Shown here piece by piece: positions 35,167-41,730 of a stretch of 49,862 nt of DNA. The DNA is taken from contig JAKACD010000007.1 of the NCBI GenBank assembly GCA_021821785.1, forward strand, positions 1-49,862, written 5' to 3'. The DNA is from Thermoplasmata archaeon (GTDB lineage Archaea > Thermoplasmatota > Thermoplasmata > Lutacidiplasmatales > UBA184). Positions within the stretch are counted from its first letter, which is position 1. The number at the start of each line of letters is the position of its first letter. A program made the translations under genes and the position numbers. The notes beneath the pieces were generated by a model. That model did no database searches and was not told the origin of the DNA. It saw only the letters and a list, made by a program, of their open reading frames with translations.

Positions 35167-36108
35167 GTGCCGGAAACCATCGCGGTCTCAAAGCTGGTGA
35201 AGGCCTATGGGGATCTCCACGCGGTCGACGGGGTCGACTTCACGGTGAACTCGGGCGAGGTCTTCGCGTTCCTCGGCCCGAACGGCGCGGGGAAGACCAC
35301 CACGGTCGAGATCCTGGAAGGGTTGCGCCGCCGCACGGCCGGCGAGGTTCGGGTCCTCGGGCGCGACCCGTGGACGGAGGCCGGTCGGCTGAAGCGGCGC
35401 ATCGGCGTGATCCCCCAGGACTTCCAGTTCTTCCCGAAGCTCTCCCCGCGCGAGGCGATCCAGCTCTACGCTCGGCTGTTCGCGGTCCGCGTTGACCCGG
35501 AAGCGCTGCTCGCGGAGGTCGAGCTGAGCGATAAGGCCAACGACCACTACGACACGCTGTCGGGGGGGCAGCGGCAGAAGGTCGGGGTCGCGCTCGCGCT
35601 GGTGAACGATCCCGAGCTCTGCTTCCTCGACGAGCCGACCACGGGGCTCGACCCGCGCGCCCGGCGGTCGATCTGGGAGGTCATCCGCCGCCTCCGGTCC
35701 GAGGGGCGCACGGTATTCCTCACGACCCACTACCTCGATGAGGCGCAGCAGCTCTCCGACCGCATTGCGATCATCAACCTCGGAAAGATCATCGCCACCG
35801 GCGCCCCGGACGAGATCATCGGCCGGTTCGGCCGCCCGGCCCGCCTGCGCATCACGGGTGACCCCGCGCTCGTCACGCACCTCACGGAGCGCGGGTTCCG
35901 GGCCACGGCCACGAACGGCGGCGCCGAGGTCGAGCTCCGGTCCAAGGCCGACGCGCTCGCGGTCGTGAACGCGGTCGCCGGGAGCGGACTTCGCTGGGAA
36001 GGGTTCTCGACGCGGAGCGACACCCTCGAGGACGTCTTCATCCACCTGGTCGGCCGGCTCGAAGAGGGGTCGATGCGCGCGCTCGACGAACGGGAGGCGA
36101 ACCGATGA
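35167..36108 (+). CDS. ABC transporter ATP-binding protein (DrrA/ABC-2 type)
   Basis: A 313-residue ATPase. Walker A GPNGAGKT, Q-loop IGVIPQDFQ, signature LSGGQRQKV, Walker B ELCFLDEPTTGLD and H-loop TTHYLDEAQQLSDRI are all intact; the DrrA-like C-terminal extension after residue 220 is present. It pairs with the downstream ABC-2 permease, overlapping it by 4 nt (ATGA). Exports a drug, lipid or polysaccharide; substrate unknown. GTG 35167 has GGAGTG a few bases upstream. A GGTATTCG box near 35082-35089 would leave a leader of about 55 nt, more than usual here. Confidence 0.92.
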   Translation: MPETIAVSKLVKAYGDLHAVDGVDFTVNSGEVFAFLGPNGAGKTTTVEILEGLRRRTAGEVRVLGRDPWTEAGRLKRRIGVIPQDFQFFPKLSPREAIQLYARLFAVRVDPEALLAEVELSDKANDHYDTLSGGQRQKVGVALALVNDPELCFLDEPTTGLDPRARRSIWEVIRRLRSEGRTVFLTTHYLDEAQQLSDRIAIINLGKIIATGAPDEIIGRFGRPARLRITGDPALVTHLTERGFRATATNGGAEVELRSKADALAVVNAVAGSGLRWEGFSTRSDTLEDVFIHLVGRLEEGSMRALDEREANR

Positions 36109-37205
36109 ACCTCCCGCGCGTCGCGGCGTACTTCCCCGCCTTCGCGAAGGGATACCTTCGCAATCCGCTCGGCCTGTTCATGTCCCTCATCTTCCCGATC
36201 ATCCTGATCCTGATCTTCGGGGCGGTCTTCTCGAACTCGGGGGTCAGCGCGGTCCCTCTCACGGTCCAGAATCTCGATGGGGGCTCGGCGGCGAGCCAGC
36301 AGTTCCTCGCCGCGCTCAATGCGACCGGGGCGGTCTCGATCACGCTCGTCTCCCCGTCGGTCGGGAATCTCTCCGCGTACATCTCGCACCACAGCCTGAC
36401 CGCCGGCCTCGTCATTCCGGCCGGCTTCGGCGCCGCCCTCGCGAACCACACCCCGGTCTCGGTCCTCGTCTACACGAACCCCTCCGCCGGGTCGGCGGCC
36501 GGGGTGGTCCAGGGGGCGGTCCAGGGGGTGGTGAACGGCCTCAACCTCCGCCTGGCCGGGGGCAGCGTGGTCGTCTCCACGATCCAGCTCAATGTCGGGA
36601 GCGTCCTCTACACGTACATCGACTACCTCGTACCCGGGCTCATCGGCTTCTCGGTGCTCGTGGCACCGATGTTCTCGATGGTGAACATCAGCTCGACCTG
36701 GAAGCGCGACAAGCTGTTCCGCCAGCTCTCGCTCACGCCGCTCACCCGGGGCGAGTGGCTGACGGCCACGCTCCTCTGGTACGTCCTGCTCGCGATCACC
36801 TCGGCCCTGCTGCTGCTCGGGATCGGGGCGGCGGTCTTCGGCGCCCACGTGACCCTGACGTGGATGACGCTGCCGATCCTGGTGTTCGGGCCGATGCTCT
36901 TCGTCGCCATCGGGCTCCTGGCGGGCACGGTGTCGAACACGCCCGAGAGCGCCGGCGTGATCGGGAACATCATCACTTTCCCGATGATGTTCCTCTCGGG
37001 GACCTTCTTTCCCGTCTCGCTCTTCCCGTCCTGGCTCGTGCCGATCGCCCGGGCCCTGCCGCTCTACTACGTCATCGAAGGGCTCAACGCGTCCATGGTG
37101 TTCGACAACCCCTCGCTGGCCCTGAACGACACGCTCATCGTGCTCGTTCTCGCGGTAGCCTTTTCAATCGTGGCAGTGCGGGCGTTCACCTGGCGCGAGG
37201 ACTAG
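36105..37205 (+). CDS. ABC-2 type permease
   Basis: A 366-residue membrane component. One helix near residues 20-40 (LFMSLIFPIILILIFGAVF) is followed by an external domain of about 130 residues and then a helical bundle from about 170 (LVPGLIGFSVLVAPMFSMV, LLWYVLLAITSALLLLGIGA, MLFVAIGLLAGTVSNTPESAG, SGTFFPVSLFP...). The family's conserved polar-rich segment FFPVSLFPSWLVPIARALPLYYVI is present. It forms an exporter with the overlapping upstream ATPase. No further gene follows on this strand; the island boundary repeat starts about 110 nt downstream. Confidence 0.92.
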   Translation: MNLPRVAAYFPAFAKGYLRNPLGLFMSLIFPIILILIFGAVFSNSGVSAVPLTVQNLDGGSAASQQFLAALNATGAVSITLVSPSVGNLSAYISHHSLTAGLVIPAGFGAALANHTPVSVLVYTNPSAGSAAGVVQGAVQGVVNGLNLRLAGGSVVVSTIQLNVGSVLYTYIDYLVPGLIGFSVLVAPMFSMVNISSTWKRDKLFRQLSLTPLTRGEWLTATLLWYVLLAITSALLLLGIGAAVFGAHVTLTWMTLPILVFGPMLFVAIGLLAGTVSNTPESAGVIGNIITFPMMFLSGTFFPVSLFPSWLVPIARALPLYYVIEGLNASMVFDNPSLALNDTLIVLVLAVAFSIVAVRAFTWRED

Positions 37206-37583
37206 GGCGTGCCCGATCCCGATGGGAAGGGCTCGGGGCGGGCGTGGGTACCGGCCGCCGGCACCGTTCACGCCGGTAGCGGGGGTCCCGGCGGTCGGGC
37301 GCGAGGCGATAGACCGCCGGTCGGTCGCCACAATGGACGAGGAGGCATCGACGTTGTCTTGATTGTGGCCCCGAGCGGATTCGCTGGTACTTTCGTTCGA
37401 AAGGGATACCATCGCAGTCGGAGCCGGAGGAAGGAGTAGGGGACCATTCGGACCCCGGCCAGTCCCGCGGCAGAGTCCGGGCCTGAACCGACTACGGAGT
37501 CGGGATTGGGACCCGGCCCTTCGGGCCGGGAAAAGGTTGGGTCTGCTTTCGAACCTAGACCGAGACGTTGGGATGGGAGGGGT
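37206..37583. other. Gene-free stretch containing the left island boundary
   Basis: No gene seen. It includes the left copy of the 66-bp repeat (37318-37383) and a perfect 8-bp-stem hairpin with a 3-base loop at 37512-37530 (CCCGGCCC-TTC-GGGCCGGG). The hairpin lies 54 nt beyond the stop of the NTF2-like gene but is not followed by a T run on either strand. Confidence 0.5.
37318..37383 (+). repeat. Left copy of 66-bp direct repeat (att-like) with tRNA-Gln 3' remnant
   Basis: Aligns without gaps to 41530-41595 at 53 of 66 positions by eye. Positions 37366-37383 reproduce the last 18 nt of tRNA-Gln (T-loop half to discriminator) with one change (G for A at tRNA position 72). Similarity stops abruptly after GATTCG, inside the tRNA T-arm, as at a recombination crossover. 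The other 48 nt are diverged and have lost the AT-rich box present in the right copy. Confidence 0.75.
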
Positions 37584-38012
37584 CTACTTCGAGAGGCCAA
37601 GCTGGCGGTAGAGGTCCGCCGGGTTGCCGTACGACCGAAGCGACTTGACCTTGCCCTTCTCGTTGAGGGCGACCCGGGTCATCTGGTCCTCGACGAACTT
37701 CTTATGGGTCGGGGCGATCGACTTGCCATCGGCTCCGGCGAGTGGCCCGGTGTGGGTCCCACTCACCGAGTGGACGATGACGGTCTCGTCACCCGAGACA
37801 AAGACCTTGGCGACGTCGAGCGTCCAGTCCGGGAACGCTTCGAAGCTTTCCCTGAGGTAGCTGCGAATTGCCTCCTTCCCGCGGAGCGGGGAGTCGAGTG
37901 CCGGGATCTGGAATGTCGCGTCGTCCGCGTACTGCTCCACGATCTGGTCGACGTTTCGGGTGTTGGCGACGGCGAACATCTGGCGTGCGTCTTGCTCTGT
38001 CAGTTGTGTCAT
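37584..38012 (-). CDS. NTF2-like / SnoaL-type small protein
   Basis: A 142-residue cone-shaped alpha+beta fold of the SnoaL/NTF2-like group: MFAVANTRNVDQIVEQYADDATFQIP (start helices), RGKEAIRSYLRESFEAFPDWTLDVAKVFVSGDETVIVHSVSGTHTGPL, and KVKSLRSYGNPADLYRQLG at the end. Members range from cyclases to stress-related carriers; no enzyme call is possible. First gene inside the island. The ATG follows GAGGAGAAGAA (Shine-Dalgarno) and a TACTTATCC box near 38046-38054, unlike the leaderless chromosomal genes. Horizontally moved genes of this kind are common. Confidence 0.78.
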   Translation of the reverse strand: MTQLTEQDARQMFAVANTRNVDQIVEQYADDATFQIPALDSPLRGKEAIRSYLRESFEAFPDWTLDVAKVFVSGDETVIVHSVSGTHTGPLAGADGKSIAPTHKKFVEDQMTRVALNEKGKVKSLRSYGNPADLYRQLGLSK

Positions 38013-38342
38013 TTCTTCTCCTCACCTACTTAAAGGCCGCCGAAGGGGATAAGTAGGAGTACTCCTGCCCGCGCTCGGCGCACGACCCGCGGGTAAGGGT
38101 GGAACGGCGGATCCGCCGCTTCCCCCTTCGAGAACCTGACTCTAGACCGACCGGGGCCGGTCGTACGGCGTGTCGGACCCGCCCTGATTTCACCTTCGTC
38201 GAATCGCGCCACCTTCGGGTCGGACGCGACGTGTCCTGGGTCCCCCGGGGCGTCCGCGGGCCGGGTTAGGTGCGATCCCCTCGATCCACCGGGGGTCGGG
38301 GCCACGCGCGCCAGAAACGGCTGGGGCCCCGGTCCCTTCCCG
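38013..38342. other. Gene-free island stretch
   Basis: 330 nt with only the NTF2 gene's promoter (minus-strand box near 38046-38054) recognisable. I see no gene, repeat or tRNA. A 168-codon open frame on the minus strand reads as Arg/Pro/Gly-rich and lacks a start signal. Confidence 0.4.
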
Positions 38343-38582
38343 CTACTGATGTCCCTCTCGCCACTTGAGCGGTTTCCCGCTCGCGCGGCGTGCGTCCTTT
38401 CCTCGACGCTTGGGCTTGCCCCCCGCACGGTAGATGCGACGTGCGGCTTCGTTCGGCGACTCAGGGCGCTCCTCAGCCTCGTCGCGAAGGGTGCCCGGAC
38501 CGGGCCCGCGTGCGGCGCGCTGAGCGGTCCTCGCACGCTTGGCCTCTTCTCGATTCTTGGCCCGTTCTTCCGCGCGTCCCAT
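38343..38582 (-). CDS. Small basic island protein, unknown
   Basis: A 79-residue, strongly basic protein (MGRAEERAKNREEAKRAR..., SPNEAARRIYRAGGKPKRRGKDARRASGKPLKW), possibly nucleic-acid binding. No family recognised. ATG 38582 is favoured over an in-frame start 29 codons earlier because TTTAAC (38605-38610, minus strand) sits about 26 nt upstream, the leaderless spacing used by other genes here. Coding reality is uncertain because the composition is biased. Confidence 0.5.
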   Translation of the reverse strand: MGRAEERAKNREEAKRARTAQRAARGPGPGTLRDEAEERPESPNEAARRIYRAGGKPKRRGKDARRASGKPLKWREGHQ

Positions 38583-38681
38583 GAATCGACGTAAGCCGCG
38601 GCCGGTTAAAGTGTCACCGGGATTCTGGGAAGGGCTTGAAGAACGGTGGAGTGGGAACCCGCGGGCCACCAGGCTCGCCGA

Positions 38682-39008
38682 TCACTCTCGTCCTGCCGTC
38701 GAGGTCTCGGGCGGACTCTCGGCGACCCGAGGTAGCTGGCGAGACTCCTCGGCACGGACGTTGTCCAGCGCGTCGAAGAGGTCTCGGAGATGCCCGTTGC
38801 ACAGGTAGTAGGGCCGGCCGGCAGGAGAGGATGGAAACAGACGTTCCTCCGCACCGGCATCGGAGCATGTTCCGACCGGTGCCCGAGTTCCCCGCTCTCT
38901 GGGCTGGACCAGTTCCTGGTAGGCTCGCTCGAACTCGCAGGGCCGGGCACTCCTCCCTCCCCTGGGGAGTCGATCGTCTACCGTCGGCAGATCACCCGAT
39001 TCGGCCAT
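38682..39008 (-). CDS. Possible small Cys-containing island protein
   Basis: A 108-codon frame with balanced composition (Glu, Asp, Phe, Tyr, Leu) and three Cys: ARPCEFERAYQELV, VGTCSDAG, and PYYLCNGHLRDLFDALDNV. This reads more like a protein than the other frames of the stretch. I see no clear promoter at leaderless distance from ATG 39008, so the start is uncertain. No family recognised. Confidence 0.38.
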   Translation of the reverse strand: MAESGDLPTVDDRLPRGGRSARPCEFERAYQELVQPRERGTRAPVGTCSDAGAEERLFPSSPAGRPYYLCNGHLRDLFDALDNVRAEESRQLPRVAESPPETSTAGRE

Positions 39009-39296
39009 CTTCGCCGTCGTCGCCCTCCACGGTCCCCTCCGCTACCAGAGGGCAGAGGCCCGCATAGAGCCTTGGGGTCCATCAACCCGGGTCGTACGAA
39101 ACGTACACTCTTCGTAGAGGACGCCACGCCCCGCATTGACGACGGGCCCTTCCCGGAAGGGGGGCTGCGGGCGTGGAGAGTCGTCCACAAGGGCGCCGCG
39201 GCTACGTTGACCGTGCCCAAGTCAGCGGTTAGGACGCACCCCACATCCAGGGGTTCCCTGACGAAGAATTGACCTAGGACGCCGCGTCGAATACCC
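39009..39296. other. Island stretch without a supported gene
   Basis: 288 nt. On the plus strand one frame (about 39160-39270) gives a segment VVHKGAAATLTVPKSAV that resembles the start of SpoVT/AbrB-type domains, but it has no start codon, no promoter and stops soon after. It may be a gene remnant. Confidence 0.3.
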
Positions 39297-40064
39297 TCAG
39301 CGGGTACCCTCGCGAGTCCCTCGAAGCGGAGACTTTCCGGTGGGAGGCTTGCCCGGAATCCCCGGGAGGAGAACCCGATCGGGAACCCTCGCCGCCCGGG
39401 CCCTCAGGGCCGTGATGGAGTTCTCGAGGAGACGATGCTGACCTTTTCGGAGGTGCTCTCCGAACGTTGAACGCGAGAGTCCTACCGCGGCCGAAACGGT
39501 TCCCCACCGAGTACGGGAGGGCACGTCGAAGAGTCCGGCGTCCCAAGCTGTCACTAAGTACCGTGCCTGAGCGTACGTCATCCCATCCGTCAAGTGGGCG
39601 GAGGTCGATCGTAGCTCGCGGAAAGTATCCAGACCCACTTGAGAACTCAACGAGAGAAGCTCGACAGGACCCGTTCGCCGCAGGCACGTCGTGAACGCAC
39701 GAAGCTCTCTCTGGCCCCGGGCGAGAACTCGACAGCTCTCGGATTCGCCACGGACGACGATCGGGGGCACGATCCAGACCCCGGATCGGCCGGCGAGACC
39801 CTCAATCGACTGGGGGTCGGTCCAACCGAGGTCGGGGACGAGGACGAGCGCCTCGGAATCTTCCACGGCGAGCGGCGTTGCGCGGAAGACTTCTTGCACT
39901 AGGGCGATCAGCTTCCGAGTGCCGCGGTAGGATTGATTCGAAAGAAGGAGCACGCTTCGGCCGGGATCGAACCACCGGAGCATCGTTGAGCCCGGTACTT
40001 CTGTCGACACCTCCTGGTAAGGGCAGGGATGGGTCGTGCGGAGGTGGGCTTCGACCAGGCCCAT
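39297..40064 (-). CDS. Bat-type HTH_10 transcription regulator
   Basis: A 255-residue archaeal regulator. The C-terminal domain is the bacterio-opsin-activator HTH_10 (LTDGMTYAQARYLVTAWDAGLFDVPSRTRWGTVSAAVGLSRSTFGEHLRKGQHRLLENSI), where the LSRSTFGEHLRKG helix is the recognition core. The N-terminal 170 residues resemble the sensory region found next to this HTH. ATG 40064 is supported by AAATACA on the minus strand (about 40090-40096), 27-32 nt upstream; an in-frame ATG far upstream would span the divergent promoter. It is divergent from the GyrI-like protein and may regulate it. HTH_10 proteins are almost confined to archaea. Confidence 0.85.
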   Translation of the reverse strand: MGLVEAHLRTTHPCPYQEVSTEVPGSTMLRWFDPGRSVLLLSNQSYRGTRKLIALVQEVFRATPLAVEDSEALVLVPDLGWTDPQSIEGLAGRSGVWIVPPIVVRGESESCRVLARGQRELRAFTTCLRRTGPVELLSLSSQVGLDTFRELRSTSAHLTDGMTYAQARYLVTAWDAGLFDVPSRTRWGTVSAAVGLSRSTFGEHLRKGQHRLLENSITALRARAARVPDRVLLPGIPGKPPTGKSPLRGTREGTR

Positions 40065-40177
40065 TACGGCGACGAAGGCGTAACCTGTATTTCTATAGGG
40101 CCGCCCTTGGGCGGCTCTGCAACTATCGCCTCGAGCGGAATCGTCCGGCGGACACGACGGGAGATAAGGAAAGAAAC
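40065..40177. promoter_or_regulatory. Divergent promoter with hairpin between HTH_10 and GyrI-like genes
   Basis: It contains the minus-strand AAATACA box and a plus-strand TATTTCTATAGG (about 40087-40098). A perfect inverted repeat CCGCCC-TT-GGGCGG at 40099-40112 lies just downstream of the plus box, at the place where an operator for the HTH_10 regulator would be expected. The plus leader is about 60 nt long with AAGGA before ATG 40178. Confidence 0.5.
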
Positions 40178-40630
40178 ATGACAGTGGACTTCGAGCTGAC
40201 AAAAGCCCCAAGCTACCGTGTCGCGTCGATCGTGCGAGTAGGCCCCTGGAAGGAGGACAATCTTCGGAGCGAGTTCGAGGAACTCGAGCATTGGGCGAAA
40301 CGCCAGGGAATACGGACGGGATCCTACGTCTTTCTCGAGCGAGGGAGTCGCCGATGGGAGGCCTGCTTGGAGATCAACGGAAGGGCCAAGGCCGAGGGAC
40401 GGATCCGGCTCAAGACTCTCTCCGCGACCCACGTCGCCAAGGTCGTCTTCGATCCCGACCAGGTTTCTTCGCGGATCGTCTACCACGGACTCAGCGACTG
40501 GACGCGTTGGCGCAAGAAGTACGGGGAAATTCGTTCCGTGGTCGGACCTCGCGAAGTGTACTCCGGGAATCCCTGGAAGGACAAACAGGCTTGGGCGCAT
40601 TGCGAGGTTCAGTTCGTCGTCCGGAAGTGA
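40178..40630 (+). CDS. GyrI-like / AraC effector-binding domain protein
   Basis: A 150-residue small-molecule-binding domain of the GyrI-like (SOUL/BmrR-type) superfamily. The start VDFELTKAPSYRVASIVRVGPWKEDNLRSEFEELEHWAKRQG, the GSYVFLERGSRRWEACLEING segment and HCEVQFVVRK at the end fit the family. These proteins bind drugs or cyclic ligands and often partner with regulators; here a divergent Bat-type regulator lies next to it. The ATG is preceded by AAGGA, giving a Shine-Dalgarno. Two 60-base stretches counted by eye hold 36 G/C each, versus 43 in one stretch of dinB, suggesting a foreign origin. Confidence 0.75.
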   Translation: MTVDFELTKAPSYRVASIVRVGPWKEDNLRSEFEELEHWAKRQGIRTGSYVFLERGSRRWEACLEINGRAKAEGRIRLKTLSATHVAKVVFDPDQVSSRIVYHGLSDWTRWRKKYGEIRSVVGPREVYSGNPWKDKQAWAHCEVQFVVRK

Positions 40631-40654
40631 CCGGGACTTGACCCCGTTCGCGCG

Positions 40655-40990
40655 ATGACCGAGGGCGAATCCTCCGGAGGTTGGACCCGAAAAGAAGCGT
40701 TGTTGACCTTCTCGCTCCTCTTCGAAGGCAAGGCTTGGGGGAGAGTGAGTCAATCTCAGCTCCTCGAGCTCGGGGAGCTTGTCGGGCGGAGCCCGGGGTC
40801 GATCTCCTTCAAGGTGGCCGGCTACCGAGCGCTGACGGGAGGAGAGTCGCCCCGAACCCGACGCGTGAGTTCGGTCCAGCGTGTGCTGTACCAAGAATAC
40901 CGGTTCCGCGTGGAGGCTCTTGCCGCCGGTTCCCAACTGGGCGCTTACGACGCAGACTCTCGGAGGCATCCGTCGGCGGAGGAGCAGTGA
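40655..40990 (+). CDS. Stand-alone domain resembling the N-terminus of some HNH endonucleases
   Basis: A 111-residue protein. WTRKEALLTFSLLFEGKAWGRVSQSQLLELGELVGRSPGSISFKVAGYRAL resembles the N-terminal helical module found before HNH nucleases in restriction-type proteins (consensus roughly WTREEL-LAL-LY ... ELA-LLGRTP-SV--KL-N). The later VSSVQRVLYQEYRFRVEALAAG fits that module too. No nuclease residues follow. It could be DNA-binding or a truncated nuclease. ATG 40655 lies 24 nt after the GyrI-like stop, so it is co-transcribed. Family memory only. Confidence 0.6.
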   Translation: MTEGESSGGWTRKEALLTFSLLFEGKAWGRVSQSQLLELGELVGRSPGSISFKVAGYRALTGGESPRTRRVSSVQRVLYQEYRFRVEALAAGSQLGAYDADSRRHPSAEEQ

Positions 40991-41030
40991 AGTGAGGGGG
41001 ACTTTCGTCGCAGGCGCAGAGGGAACTGAC

Positions 41031-41315
41031 CTACGACTTTGGTAAGGCTGAGTAGCCGATATCTCGCCGCAATCGGAAGCGAGTGAAACGGATGGTGTGA
41101 CCGTCGAACACGTAGGTCGCACGGTACTCCCCGACTCGGGCACGGAAGACTTCCTTCGCGCCCTTTCGCCCGATTGACTTGACCTCGCACCAAGGAGGAA
41201 GTCGATGGGGATTGATCTCGAGGAATGCCATCAGTTCATCGAACTGGTTTGCGATGTCTGTCGGGAGGCCGAGGTACTGGATCCGTGCCTCAGGGGTCAT
41301 GTCGACCTGGGCCAC
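41031..41315 (-). CDS. RelE/ParE-type toxin
   Basis: A 94-residue toxin of the RelE superfamily. It has the family pattern: an N-terminal helix pair (TPEARIQYLGLPTDIANQFDELMAFLEINPH), a central strand pair with the basic surface (CEVKSIGRKGAKEVFRARVGEYRATYVFDGHTIRFTRFRLRRDIGY). The Arg-rich strands match residues used in ribosome-dependent mRNA cleavage, but a single catalytic residue cannot be named. GTG 41315 follows the antitoxin stop by 3 nt. Confidence 0.8.
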   Translation of the reverse strand: MAQVDMTPEARIQYLGLPTDIANQFDELMAFLEINPHRLPPWCEVKSIGRKGAKEVFRARVGEYRATYVFDGHTIRFTRFRLRRDIGYSALPKS

Positions 41316-41318
41316 GCC

Positions 41319-41543
41319 TTAACGCCTCCGCTTCTGCTTCCGCTCCTCCGACACCTGACGCCAGGGAATCCCCGGCCCTTCCTCCGCCTGACGGACCATC
41401 TCCTTCACGAACTCCTCGGGGACGTGTTCTTCGATGAAGTCGATGAGGACGTCATCCCAAGTCATGTCGCCCCGCTTGAAAGGCTGGAGCATCCTCAAAG
41501 TCGAGGAATGGATGGATATCGAGGTCATTCGATCGGTCGCCAC
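41319..41543 (-). CDS. Antitoxin of the RelE-type module
   Basis: A 74-residue antitoxin-like protein. The N-terminal segment (MTSISIHSSTLRMLQPFKRGDMTWDDVLIDFIEEH) looks like a ribbon-helix-helix region and the C-terminus (VPEEFVKEMVRQAEEGPGIPWRQVSEERKQKRRR) a flexible toxin-binding tail. GTG 41543 is preferred: AATTAAAATAAT (minus strand, 41564-41576) is about 27 nt upstream; ATG 41528 is the alternative. First gene of the antitoxin-toxin operon. Its first codons and promoter lie within the 66-bp boundary repeat. Confidence 0.78.
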   Translation of the reverse strand: MATDRMTSISIHSSTLRMLQPFKRGDMTWDDVLIDFIEEHVPEEFVKEMVRQAEEGPGIPWRQVSEERKQKRRR

Positions 41544-41595
41544 GGTTCACAACGAGGTATCGACATTATTTTAATTGTAGCCCCGAGCGGATTCG
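41530..41595 (+). repeat. Right copy of 66-bp direct repeat (att-like), overlapping tRNA-Gln 3' end
   Basis: Ungapped partner of 37318-37383 (53/66 identical by eye). It contains the 3' 18 nt of tRNA-Gln, the AT-rich promoter of the antitoxin gene and its GTG start. The left copy has lost the AT-rich core (GTTGTCTTGATTG versus ATTATTTTAATTG). Confidence 0.75.
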
Positions 41596-41650
41596 AACCG
41601 CTGTCGCCGGCTCCAAAGGCCAGCATGCTTGGCCTCTACACCACGGGGCT
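41578..41650 (-). tRNA. tRNA-Gln (anticodon UUG)
   Basis: 73-nt cloverleaf on the minus strand, no CCA encoded. Acceptor AGCCCCG/CGGGGCT with discriminator A, anticodon stem CTGGC/GCCGG around CTTTGGA (anticodon TTG), T-arm AGCGG-TTCGAAT-CCGCT. A TTTATTATC box on the minus strand (about 41675-41684) lies about 27-30 nt upstream of the 5' end, consistent with an archaeal tRNA promoter. Its 3' end is the boundary of the island. Confidence 0.93.
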
Positions 41651-41730
41651 AGGTGCCGTCACGACGGCCCACCGATAATAAACCCACCCCGCTCCGCGCC
41701 GCTAATAGTCCCCCATCGCATGGCCACGCC

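Noticed and set aside
37366-37383. Second tRNA gene at the left repeat
   Set aside because: Only the last 18 nt of a tRNA are present; the sequence on the 5' side of the remnant cannot form the remaining arms.
37512-37530. Hairpin as a terminator for the NTF2-like or ABC genes
   Set aside because: The stem is strong but is not followed by a T run on either strand, which archaeal termination would use; kept only as an observation.
38030-38536. 168-codon minus-strand frame across the island
   Set aside because: Pro/Arg/Gly-rich composition and no promoter or start signal; it overlaps a better-supported small gene.
39160-39275. AbrB-like segment (VVHKGAAATLTVPKSAV)
   Set aside because: It has no start codon or promoter, the preceding frame is not protein-like, and it ends after about 30 residues; at best a remnant.
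40064-41143. Long minus-strand frame antisense to the GyrI-like and HNH-like genes
   Set aside because: Composition is that of a mirror frame in G+C-rich DNA, and the plus-strand genes have clear family patterns.
37318-41595. Integrase or recombinase gene inside the island
   Set aside because: No frame there shows tyrosine- or serine-recombinase motifs; every supported gene is small and of another type, so I claim only an integrase-less element or remnant.
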